Assembly (NCBI GenBank): GCA_964561215.1
Contig: CAZLOS010000001.1
Span: 1-64,000, forward strand
Source of the DNA: JAJFUV01 sp964561215
GTDB lineage: Bacteria; Acidobacteriota; Terriglobia; Bryobacterales; Bryobacteraceae
Length of the DNA: 64,000 nt
Direction: 5' to 3'
Notes under the pieces: model-generated
The model's database searches: none
Told to the model about the DNA's origin: nothing
What the model saw: the letters and a program-made list of their open reading frames with translations, nothing else
Shown here: positions 16,418 through 23,899 of the stretch, piece by piece
How positions within the stretch are numbered: position 1 is the first letter of the stretch
Layout of the letters: the number at the start of each line of letters is the position of its first letter
Program-made: the position numbers and the translations under genes

Positions 16418-17752
16418 TTACCAGCGTGGCAGCAGCACGCCAGGAGGCAGAATCCGCGCGATGTCGTTGTAGATCACGAAGGCCATCACCATCATCAGGA
16501 AGACGAAGCCCAGCTTGAAAACCATTTCTTTCACAGGCAGGCTCATGTCCCGGCGCATGATCATCTCGATGAGCAGCATCAGTACCACGCCGCCGTCCAT
16601 GATGGGGATGGGCAGAAGGTTGATCACGGCCAGGTTCAGACTCACCATGGCCATCAACCCGACGAATGCGAACGGGCCTTCGCGGGCCGCTTCACCCGAA
16701 AGTTGGGCGATGCCGATCGGGCCGTGGACGGACTTGGCCGAAACGCGCCGCTCAACCAACCCGCGCAGGAACTGATAGATCAGGGTGGCGCCCTTCACGT
16801 TGTAACGCGTGGATTCGGCCAGCGCCTCATGCAACGGCAGACGCGTGAAAACAACCCGGTCCTCAAAGTAGGCGCCGATCATCCACCGTCCGGTGCCGTC
16901 CAGGTCCGAGAACACGGGATTCAGTTGAGCAGACTGGTGGCGACCCTCGCGCTGGAAGTCGATCTGCACGGGTTTGCCTCCGCTCGCCCGGATCACTTCC
17001 TGCAGTTTGAAGCGCGAACGGATGGGAACGCTGTTAATAGCCAGCATGATGTCGCCACGCTGCAGCCCCGCCTTCTCGGCCGGCATGCGGGGGCTGACAT
17101 TGGCGATCTGCACTTCGCTCTGGTCCGCCCATCCGGCGAATCCGATGCCGGTCTTCTCGTCGAGCATCGGCGTGACCGTGGTCTGGATGCGCTTTCCGTG
17201 GCGCTCGACGGTCACTTGAAACGCGCGGTTGGCTCCGGAAACCTCGCGCATCACGATGGCTTCCCACGTAGGCCGCTGCAGATCGTCCAACTGGACGATG
17301 ACATCACCCTCGCGTATGCCGGCCTTAGCCGCGGGTGAATCCGGAAGCACGTTGCCGACCAGGGCGGGAGCATTCGGGTCCGCTGGCTTTGGATAACGGA
17401 TCATGAACAGGCCCGTCACGAGGGCGATCGCCAGGACCACGTTCATAGTCGGCCCTGCCAAGGCAATGATTAACCGCTGCCAGCGAGGCTTGGCCAGGAA
17501 GCCGCGCGGATCCTCCGTGGAGTCGCCCGGCTGCTCGCCGGCCATCTTTACGTAGCCACCAAATAGGATTGCGGAAAAACGAAAGTCCGTTTCGCCCTTG
17601 CGGAAGCCGAAAAGCCGCGGACCGAAGCCGAAGCTGAAGGTTTCCACGTGGACGTCAAAAAAACGCGCGGCCCAGTAGTGGCCCAGTTCGTGGATCATGA
17701 TCATGACCCCGATTAGCACCAGTAGCCACCACAGGTTTTCAAGAATCAGCAT
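16418..17752 (-). CDS. rseP: Site-2 intramembrane metalloprotease RseP
   Basis: RseP cleaves membrane-bound anti-sigma factors and leftover signal peptides inside the inner membrane. The 444-residue product has the zinc motif HELGH at 21-25 in the first membrane helix. Two PDZ-like regions lie in the periplasmic part (about 120-200 and 205-290, the latter with MPAEKAGLQRGDIMLAIN). The third conserved site, NLLPIPIMDGG (about 385-395), supplies the Asp ligand. Four membrane helices fit the family. It starts 9 bases after the dxr stop; the dxr-rseP pairing is conserved in many bacteria. No anti-sigma or sigma-E gene is in the window, though a DegP-type protease is encoded at 45922-47067. Confidence 0.96.
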   Translation of the reverse strand: MLILENLWWLLVLIGVMIMIHELGHYWAARFFDVHVETFSFGFGPRLFGFRKGETDFRFSAILFGGYVKMAGEQPGDSTEDPRGFLAKPRWQRLIIALAGPTMNVVLAIALVTGLFMIRYPKPADPNAPALVGNVLPDSPAAKAGIREGDVIVQLDDLQRPTWEAIVMREVSGANRAFQVTVERHGKRIQTTVTPMLDEKTGIGFAGWADQSEVQIANVSPRMPAEKAGLQRGDIMLAINSVPIRSRFKLQEVIRASGGKPVQIDFQREGRHQSAQLNPVFSDLDGTGRWMIGAYFEDRVVFTRLPLHEALAESTRYNVKGATLIYQFLRGLVERRVSAKSVHGPIGIAQLSGEAAREGPFAFVGLMAMVSLNLAVINLLPIPIMDGGVVLMLLIEMIMRRDMSLPVKEMVFKLGFVFLMMVMAFVIYNDIARILPPGVLLPRW

Positions 17753-17761
17753 ATAAATATC

Positions 17762-18976
17762 TCAGTCCGCCTGAACCAGCGTGCAGTCACCGCTCCTTGC
17801 GGCCGTCCGCCCCGCGATGATCTCGCGCGCCTGGCGCCGGGATTGCTGGTCCACGGCCATGCACTCTTCTAATGTACGTGGTTCCGACGCGGCTACGCGC
17901 CCCAGCGTTTCCTCAACCACTTCTCCGATTTCGGTAAAGCCGATTTCGCCGCGTAGAAAACTCTCCACGGCAATCTCATCGGCGGCGTTCAGGGTGCAGG
18001 TGGCCGACCCGCCGGTTCGCTGTGCTTCATAGGAGAGCCGCAGCAAGGGGAATTTGTCCCAATCCGGAGCCGCAAAATCCCAATGCCGCGGCTGGCTCCA
18101 ATCCAGCCGGGGCACCGGCGCGGCCTCGCGCGCGGGGTAGGTAAGCGCGTACTGAATCGGCATGCGCATATCCGTTGCCGAAACCTGGGCGATCACGCTG
18201 CCGTCGGCGTACTCCACCATGGCATGCACGGAAGACTGTGGGTGAACCACCACGTCGATCTCGTCCGGCGTAAAGCCGAACAGCCAGCACGCCTCGATCA
18301 CCTCGAAGCCCTTATTCATCAACGTGGCCGAGTCGATCGTGATCCTCCGGCCCATCTTCCATGTTGGATGATTCAGGGCCTGGGCCGGTGTTACCGAAGC
18401 GAGAAGCTCTTTGGGGGTCTGGCGGAAGGGGCCGCCGGATGCGGTGAGCAGCAACCGCTTGACCTCGCGGCGTTTGCCGGCTCTCAGGCACTGGTGAGCG
18501 CCGTTGTGTTCGCTGTCCACCGGGATGATCTCGGTGCCGGATCGACGGGCCGCCTCGGTTACCAGCTTGCCGCTGGCGACCATAACTTCTTTGTTTGCAA
18601 GGCCAAGCGCCTTGCCCCGGACGACCGCCTCGTAGGTGGCTTCCAGACCCGCCACGCCCACGATCGCCGACATCACGAAATCCACTTCCGGCGCCACGGC
18701 CGCCGCCACGCGCGCCTTGGCTCCGGCCGCCAACTCCGGCCACTTCGACCGGTCCAGACCGTTCGCCTTCAGTTTATCCGTAAGATTCCGCAGTACTTGA
18801 TCGTTGGCGACGACGACGACCTGGGGGCTGAATTCGGCGATCTGTGCCGCCAAAAGATCGGCGTTCGTGCCGGCAACCAGGGCGTAGACACGGTAAAGGT
18901 CGCGGTTGCGTCCCACCACATCTAGGGTGCTGGTCCCAATGGATCCGGTTGAACCGAGGATGGTGAGAGTCTTCAT
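17762..18976 (-). CDS. dxr: 1-deoxy-D-xylulose 5-phosphate reductoisomerase
   Basis: Dxr converts deoxyxylulose 5-phosphate to methylerythritol 4-phosphate with NADPH, the committed step of the MEP isoprenoid pathway. The 404-residue product starts at ATG 18976 (MKTLTILGSTGSIGTSTLDV); an upstream in-frame extension to 19009 lacks homology. Visible are the NADPH loop GSTGSIG (8-14), the NKEVMVASG segment, the metal and substrate motif PVDSEHNG, and ASGGPF. The usual form of the third motif is DSEHSAIFQ; here it reads DSEHNGAHQ, so the Ser next to the metal site is Asn. The products feed the polyprenyl synthase (51741-52742) and hopene cyclase (30333-32300) in the window. It is followed by rseP. 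Confidence 0.97.
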   Translation of the reverse strand: MKTLTILGSTGSIGTSTLDVVGRNRDLYRVYALVAGTNADLLAAQIAEFSPQVVVVANDQVLRNLTDKLKANGLDRSKWPELAAGAKARVAAAVAPEVDFVMSAIVGVAGLEATYEAVVRGKALGLANKEVMVASGKLVTEAARRSGTEIIPVDSEHNGAHQCLRAGKRREVKRLLLTASGGPFRQTPKELLASVTPAQALNHPTWKMGRRITIDSATLMNKGFEVIEACWLFGFTPDEIDVVVHPQSSVHAMVEYADGSVIAQVSATDMRMPIQYALTYPAREAAPVPRLDWSQPRHWDFAAPDWDKFPLLRLSYEAQRTGGSATCTLNAADEIAVESFLRGEIGFTEIGEVVEETLGRVAASEPRTLEECMAVDQQSRRQAREIIAGRTAARSGDCTLVQAD

Positions 18977-19079
18977 CTCAAAAGCCAAATGCCAGAATAC
19001 CACCAACAAGCCCGCCTCATGCGCATACAGATCCTATCTGGCCTTCTTTTTGCTTTTGGGAATCCTCTCTCTTAGGGGC

Positions 19080-19148
19080 GCCGGGGAGGATTGCTTCAGG
19101 GGTCTTTTATGAGGTTAGTCTCGCTTTGGTGGGAGTTGCCTCCCCGGC
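19080..19148. repeat. 10-base perfect inverted repeat in the dxr leader
   Basis: GCCGGGGAGG at 19080-19089 is the exact reverse complement of CCTCCCCGGC at 19139-19148, with 49 bases between. It lies in the 220-base gap between the dehydrogenase stop (19199) and the dxr start (18976). No T-run follows on the minus strand, so it does not look like a standard terminator. A second weaker pair, AATTCTA and TAGAATT, lies at about 19158-19183. Confidence 0.5.
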
Positions 19149-19198
19149 TTAATTCCAATTCTAGTATATGACTTTTAGAATTGCAACAGAAATTTGTA

Positions 19199-20098
19199 TT
19201 ATTTTTTTGCGGACTTGACCTCGACGCCGGCGATTTCCTCTAACACTTTGATTGTAGAGCAGATATCGTCCTTCCCGTAACCCTTTGCCAAGGCTGCCCT
19301 GAATAGTTGCTGCGTCAATCCGGTCAACGGGAGGGGTACATTCAGCTCCAAACCGGATTCCAACATGAGGCCAATGTCCTTGTGCATCCACTGAACGGAG
19401 AAGTTTGTGGCGAAATCGCGGCGAAAGACATACGGAGCTTTAAAACTGACGAGGCCGCTGCGCGCCGCGCTGTTGGAGATGATGTCGAGCATCAAGTCCA
19501 TGTCCAGGCCTGCCTTGGCCGCGAGAACGAAGCCCTCGTTGAATGCTTGCAATAAGTTACAGAGGATCAGGTTCTGCGTCAGCTTGGCCTGCAGCCCCAA
19601 TCCGGGCCCGCCACAGTAGTAGAGCATCTTGCCCATGGGCTCGAAATAGGGCCGTACGCGCTCGAAGACTTCCTTGTCGCCGCCGATCATAAAGGTCAGC
19701 GTGCCGCCTTCGGCGCCGGGTTTCGATCCTGTGCACGGCGCATCCAGGAAATGGATGCCCCTGGCCGCGAGCTTCTGGCCAATGGCTCGGCTCCGGCTGA
19801 TACTCACAGTGCTGGCATCGGCGACCACGGTCCCGGGCCGGGCACCCTCGATGACCCCGTCCAGGCCAAGGATCGCCTGCTCGCACATGTCGGTGTCGCC
19901 CACGCACAGGAATACGCAATCGGACGCCGCTGCTACCTCGCTCGGGGTGGCGCAGGCGGTACCGCCCTCCGCCTCGGCCAGTTGCTTGGCCTTTGCGGCG
20001 GTGTGCGACCACACGGCCACCTGATGGCCGGCCTGCATGAGATGACGGGCCATGGGGTAACCCATGATGCCCAAGCCGAGAAAACCTAGTTTTGCCAT
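19199..20098 (-). CDS. NAD(P)-dependent beta-hydroxyacid dehydrogenase (3-hydroxyisobutyrate dehydrogenase family)
   Basis: A 299-residue two-domain oxidoreductase. The N-terminal Rossmann domain begins MAKLGFLGLGIMGYPMARHL with the GxGxMGxxMA pattern that defines beta-hydroxyacid dehydrogenases. The substrate signature DAPCTGSKPGAEGGTL (about 118-133) and the region of the catalytic Lys, LGLQAKLTQNLIL (about 168-180), are present. Relatives act on 3-hydroxyisobutyrate, tartronate semialdehyde or succinic semialdehyde (glyoxylate reductase type), so the substrate is open. The divergent neighbour at 20169 is a second 2-hydroxyacid/glyoxylate reductase-like enzyme, with only 70 bases between the starts, which hints at a shared metabolic theme around glyoxylate or glycerate. 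Confidence 0.88.
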   Translation of the reverse strand: MAKLGFLGLGIMGYPMARHLMQAGHQVAVWSHTAAKAKQLAEAEGGTACATPSEVAAASDCVFLCVGDTDMCEQAILGLDGVIEGARPGTVVADASTVSISRSRAIGQKLAARGIHFLDAPCTGSKPGAEGGTLTFMIGGDKEVFERVRPYFEPMGKMLYYCGGPGLGLQAKLTQNLILCNLLQAFNEGFVLAAKAGLDMDLMLDIISNSAARSGLVSFKAPYVFRRDFATNFSVQWMHKDIGLMLESGLELNVPLPLTGLTQQLFRAALAKGYGKDDICSTIKVLEEIAGVEVKSAKK

Positions 20099-20168
20099 GT
20101 TGTCCCCTTGAAACGGTCATTGTACGACGCCCGCGACGTGTGCGACAATCCGATTTCGCCAAAGTCCT

Positions 20169-21143
20169 ATGCGTCCAAGTGTACTTATCACCAAACGTAT
20201 TTACCCCGAAGGAGTCGAATTGCTGCGCAAGCACTTCGACGTCGATTACGAAGCCACCGACGATGGGCTTCCCCGGGAGGAGCTGATCCGGCGTGCACGC
20301 GGCAAGCAGGCCATCGTAAGCCACCTCACCGACAGGCTGGACGGGGCGATGCTGGACTCGCTGGAAGGCTTGCGCGTCATCGCCAACGTCGCAGTGGGTT
20401 TCGACAATATCGACCTCGCCGCCGCTACCCGGCGCGGCATTCTGGTCACGAACACGCCGGGCGTGTTAACCGAGACTACCGCCGACCTTGCCTTTACGCT
20501 TCTCATGTCGGCTGCACGCCGCATCGTGGAAGCAGACAAGTTCCTGCACAGCGGCTTGTGGAAGTGCTGGACCATCGACCTCATGGCCGGCCAGGACATC
20601 TATGACCGGACGCTCGGCATCTTCGGCATGGGCCGGATAGGCCAGGCGGTGGCGCGGCGCGGCCGCGGTTTCTCGATGCGCGTGCTGTATCACGACGGCG
20701 TGCGGGTGAGCGAGGAACTGGAACGGGAGCTATCGCTCGAATATGTGGATGCAGACCGGCTTCTCCGCGAATCGGACTTCGTGAGCCTGCACGTTCCGCT
20801 GACCGCGGAGACGCGCGGCCTCATCGGCAAGCGCGAGCTCGCGATGATGAAGCCCACCGCGATCCTCATCAATACGGCGCGCGGGCCGGTAGTGGACGAG
20901 GCGGCCCTGGCCGAAGCCCTGCGCGAGAAGCGAATCGCGGCGGCGGGGCTGGATGTTTTCGAGCGCGAGCCTCACGTTAACCCGCTCCTGCTCGACTTGG
21001 ACAACGTGGTACTTACGCCTCACATTGCCAGCGCGTCCGTGGCGACTCGTCGCCGCATGTCGGTGATGGCGGCGGAAGATGTGGTCGCCGCGCTCGCCGG
21101 CGAGCGCCCTCCACACCTGGTCAACACGGATTTGTGGCGCTGA
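20169..21143 (+). CDS. D-2-hydroxyacid dehydrogenase (glyoxylate/hydroxypyruvate reductase type)
   Basis: A 324-residue NAD(P)-dependent dehydrogenase. Visible are the family motif NVAVGFDNIDL (about 76-86), the nucleotide loop GIFGMGRIGQAVA (about 148-160), the catalytic Arg in INTARGPVVDE (about 236-246), the Glu in VFEREP (about 265-270) and the catalytic His in LTPHIAS (about 283-289). The closest known activities are reduction of glyoxylate to glycolate and of hydroxypyruvate to glycerate; D-glycerate dehydrogenase is the best guess. The start ATG is at 20169. It is divergent from the 3-hydroxyisobutyrate dehydrogenase relative. Its 3' end overlaps the 3' end of the small HTH gene on the other strand by 23 bases. 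Confidence 0.9.
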   Translation: MRPSVLITKRIYPEGVELLRKHFDVDYEATDDGLPREELIRRARGKQAIVSHLTDRLDGAMLDSLEGLRVIANVAVGFDNIDLAAATRRGILVTNTPGVLTETTADLAFTLLMSAARRIVEADKFLHSGLWKCWTIDLMAGQDIYDRTLGIFGMGRIGQAVARRGRGFSMRVLYHDGVRVSEELERELSLEYVDADRLLRESDFVSLHVPLTAETRGLIGKRELAMMKPTAILINTARGPVVDEAALAEALREKRIAAAGLDVFEREPHVNPLLLDLDNVVLTPHIASASVATRRRMSVMAAEDVVAALAGERPPHLVNTDLWR

Positions 21144-21342
21144 CTCCCCCTGATGTGAGGAAGCGCAACACCAGCAGATCGGAAGGCTGGTAGCTGGCGT
21201 AGGGGAGCACGCCGCTTTCTTCCTCCCCGTTGAGAATGTGCTCTCGCACGAGGTTCCTGAGCTTCTCAACAGAGATGCCCAGCACTTCGGCGGCCTCCGA
21301 CTCGGTGTACTGAGCCTTGGCCGGTTTTGTCGCGATCATCAT
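21121..21342 (-). CDS. Small helix-turn-helix protein (excisionase/MerR-like)
   Basis: A 73-residue protein whose centre, YTESEAAEVLGISVEKLRNL, is a winged-helix/HTH start like those in MerR-type regulators and excisionases. A short tail reads LPYASYQPSDLLVLRFL. The open frame runs much further upstream (to 21648), but that extension reads through the REP-like region and the ADOP 3' end and looks non-coding, so I start at the ATG pair at 21342/21339. No dimer or ligand domain is present. It converges on the hydroxyacid dehydrogenase with a 23 base overlap. Either a free-standing small regulator or a leftover of a mobile element is possible. Confidence 0.6.
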   Translation of the reverse strand: MMIATKPAKAQYTESEAAEVLGISVEKLRNLVREHILNGEEESGVLPYASYQPSDLLVLRFLTSGGVSATNPC

Positions 21343-21413
21343 GCTGGCGGCCCTTTCCGGTCTCAATCGAATTTTAAAAGGTCCAGGGGGAGGAACCCAA
21401 TCGGGCAGAGTCC

Positions 21414-21504
21414 CTAGTTGGCTGTCTCGTATGGCCTGACATAGCGAAGCATCACTGGTACTACAGTATTGGGGGAATGGTGCCTGGTACCGACAGCCTG
21501 CTAG
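21414..21504. repeat. REP-like imperfect palindrome region
   Basis: CTAGTTGGCTGTC at 21414-21426 pairs with GACAGCCTGCTAG at 21492-21504 (11 of 13 positions). Just inside the right arm, about 21478-21491, is an almost palindromic GGTGCCTGGTACC, a shape reminiscent of REP-type palindromes. It sits in the roughly 190-base gap between the HTH gene and the ADOP remnant. No transposase is adjacent. Confidence 0.4.
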
Positions 21505-21533
21505 CGTTGTGGATCGCCTAACCAGTGCGCTAT

Positions 21534-22930
21534 CTATTCGTGCCGCAGAGCCTGGATGGGGTCGGTGCGCATGGCGCGCAGACTGGGACTCAGCGCGGCA
21601 CAGAACGCGACGCATGCAATAAGCAGCGTGGCTCCAATCAGGGTCCATGGGTCATGCGCGGTGATGGCGTAAAGTTGCGACCGTACCAGGTTCGCGAGGG
21701 CGTAGCTGAGTGCGAGGCCGGCCGCGATGCCGGCGGCGATCAGCGCGGCGGCATCCCGCAGGACCAGCGCGAGCACGCTTGCCGGTTCGGCGCCCAAAGC
21801 CAGCCGGATCCCGAATTCACGCTTGCGACGCGCGGTCGAATAGGCGATGGCACCGTACAACCCCACCGCCGCGAGAATAGTTGCCAGCGTGCCGAAGGCG
21901 ATGGCCAGGCCGGCCATCAGACGCTCCTTGTATACGGAGCGCGCCAGCAGGGAGTTCACCGTCGTCAAGCGCTCGACGGGGACGTCCGTGGCGACCTCGC
22001 GCGCGGTCGCGCGGACCGCGGACATCAATGCGCGCTCGTCGGATTGCGTGCGGATGAAGAACGCGCACTGGCGCGCAATCTCCGGGTCGGCCTGTTCGTG
22101 AGGCACGTAGAGAACCCGCGTGGGGTTTCTGCGAACGTCACTTTGTTTCGAGTCCTTGACGACACCGACGATTTCCATGTCGGTGTCGTTCGAGCCCAGG
22201 TGTATGCGGCGTCCGAGCGGGTTGCGGTCCTCGAACAGATATCGCGCGAATGTCTCGCTGAGGATGGCCACCTTGGGAGAGTGTTCGCTATCGCGTGCGT
22301 CGAACTCGCGCCCGATAAGCAGCGGGACCCCGAGCGTTTGGAAATAGCCCGCGCCGACCGCGTTTTCGCCGCAATCGACGTAGCGCTCGGCCGCACGTGT
22401 GCCGGGAGATCTTACTCCGTTGCCCGCGCCCGAGCCACCGAAGGGCTGGAATATGGAACGAGTCACGGATTTCACGCCAGGGAGGGCGCCGAGCCGCAGT
22501 TCAAGTTCGCGATATAAGGCAAGTGCGCGGGGACGCGAATACCCGCTCAAGTTGGGGGCGAACGAGAAGGTGACCAGCCGGTCCACGCGGAAACCTGGAT
22601 CGGAGTACATCAGGTTCAGCAGGGATCGTGTGAACAGCCCGGCGCCCACCTGCAGGAGCAACGAAAGGCAGATCTGCGCCGCCGCGAACGCACGGCGTCC
22701 GAACGCGTGACGGTCGCCGGCCGTCAATCCCGAATCCTGTTGCTTCAATGCGGACGCGAGTTCACCCTGGAACGCGCGGAGGGCTGGAAGCAATCCGAAG
22801 AGCACACCGCAAGCTGCCGTCCCACCTGCCAGCGAGACGCACCGAGCGCCTCCGCCTCTCCCTGGCCCCAGGCCAGAAGGAGCTTTGCGATCTCAGCGCT
22901 GCCCGTCTCCAAGGGCTTGCCGCGATTGCA
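21534..22930 (-). pseudogene. Decayed ADOP/MacB-type ABC transporter permease (C-terminal half)
   Basis: The frame 21534-22805 encodes 423 residues that match the second half of an acidobacterial duplicated orphan permease: a junction segment LFGLLPALRAF, a membrane helix, a MacB periplasmic-core domain (about 60-260), then the FtsX domain ending with ALSPSLRAMRTDPIQALRHE. Full-length members are about 800 residues with two such halves. Upstream, in another minus-strand frame, the sequence still reads LLLAWGQG and ALGASRWQVGRQL (about 22830-22900), which are recognisable pieces of the first FtsX domain, but the segment that should lie between them and LFGLLPAL is missing and the frame is shifted. 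Homology then fades. The open part could start at GTG 22805, but it would lack the first half, so I call it a pseudogene. Confidence 0.78.
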
Positions 22931-22968
22931 CAACACGCCGCACGCATGGTCCATCTGTATCCCAATTG

Positions 22969-23838
22969 ATGATCTATAAAAGAGGGGTGAGGCAATTGCC
23001 TGCTGTTCTGCTCGCTCTATCAACGGTTTCAGCCTATCCGCAGATGAAGAACCGTTCGGCAGCGGAACTCGAGTCCGATACAGCAACCCGGGTTGCTCGC
23101 CTGGACAAAAGATTTGGAGAATTGCTGCAACCGACTGCAATCGAGAAACTGTGGGTGGAGGCTTGTAAGGTCAACTGTGCCAACGCAAGTTCCCAGATCC
23201 TAGACGGAAGCGCCAAGGCGAGAGAACAGCGGATCAAAGCCATGGATGCCGTCGCCTCGCAAATCCACGGGGAGATTGACGCGTACATCGCTCGTACAGT
23301 GCGCCCGGGCCATGTTGCTCCGCGTGCGGTTCGACAAGGTCTCAAACGGATCCTCGGCACGGCAGTTGATGGGTCCCCGTCAGTCTTCGTGATCGCTGGC
23401 GACAATTCCCCATCCTTTATCGTTGTCTACACGCTACGGAAGGGGACGCTCATGGGGCCGGGTGCCACGTCAGTGACGCTCCGTGCGTACACGCCAAGCC
23501 AAGGTAAATACGGGTTCGCGGCCGCAACGGGGGAGGATATGGATGGGTACGCCGACATATCTTCAGCAAAACTACACTCGCCGGCGCCGCATGGAATCTG
23601 GTTGCTGCTCTCGGGGCAAATGACCGGAGCCAACGGTCCGAATATTCGCATGCGCCTGTACTCGTATGACGGAACTGGATTCCGGTTGGTGTGGGCGCCG
23701 GAAAATGCGTGGGGGGCATTCACTATCAGCGTCACGGATCGAGGTTTTGCCATCGACGGAGACTACTATCGCAAGAACAAGATGCGGCACGACGTGTACC
23801 TTCTGGCGGACGACGGCGTGTATCGCGTTCTGCCTTGA
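22969..23838 (+). CDS. Hypothetical secreted protein
   Basis: A 289-residue protein that I do not recognise. An N-terminal signal peptide is visible (basic start YKRGVRQ, hydrophobic core PAVLLALSTVSA, likely cut before YPQ). The first half is helical and charged (about 25-125); the second half (about 135-289) is rich in beta-type stretches with Gly and aromatic residues, ending DDGVYRVLP. Two cysteines (in EACKVNCAN) could form a disulphide. The start ATG at 22969 has no clear ribosome-binding site; a TTG at about 22996, preceded by a GAGGGGTGAGG stretch, is an alternative that keeps the signal peptide core. It begins in the decayed 5' end of the ADOP remnant on the other strand, and its bases look less GC-rich than neighbouring genes, so transfer or recent rearrangement is possible. 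Confidence 0.65.
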   Translation: MIYKRGVRQLPAVLLALSTVSAYPQMKNRSAAELESDTATRVARLDKRFGELLQPTAIEKLWVEACKVNCANASSQILDGSAKAREQRIKAMDAVASQIHGEIDAYIARTVRPGHVAPRAVRQGLKRILGTAVDGSPSVFVIAGDNSPSFIVVYTLRKGTLMGPGATSVTLRAYTPSQGKYGFAAATGEDMDGYADISSAKLHSPAPHGIWLLLSGQMTGANGPNIRMRLYSYDGTGFRLVWAPENAWGAFTISVTDRGFAIDGDYYRKNKMRHDVYLLADDGVYRVLP

Positions 23839-23899
23839 CGCCCGTGGTACACCCTATCCGAGAGGCCAGAAACAGGATCCGTACTCTACTCGGATGTCC

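Noticed and set aside
19080..19148. Inverted repeat as a terminator of the gene at 19199-20098
   Set aside because: The arms are 49 bases apart and no T-run follows on the minus strand.
21343..21648. Longer version of the HTH gene starting at 21648
   Set aside because: The N-terminal extension reads through a palindromic region and the 3' end of the ADOP remnant and has no domain-like composition.
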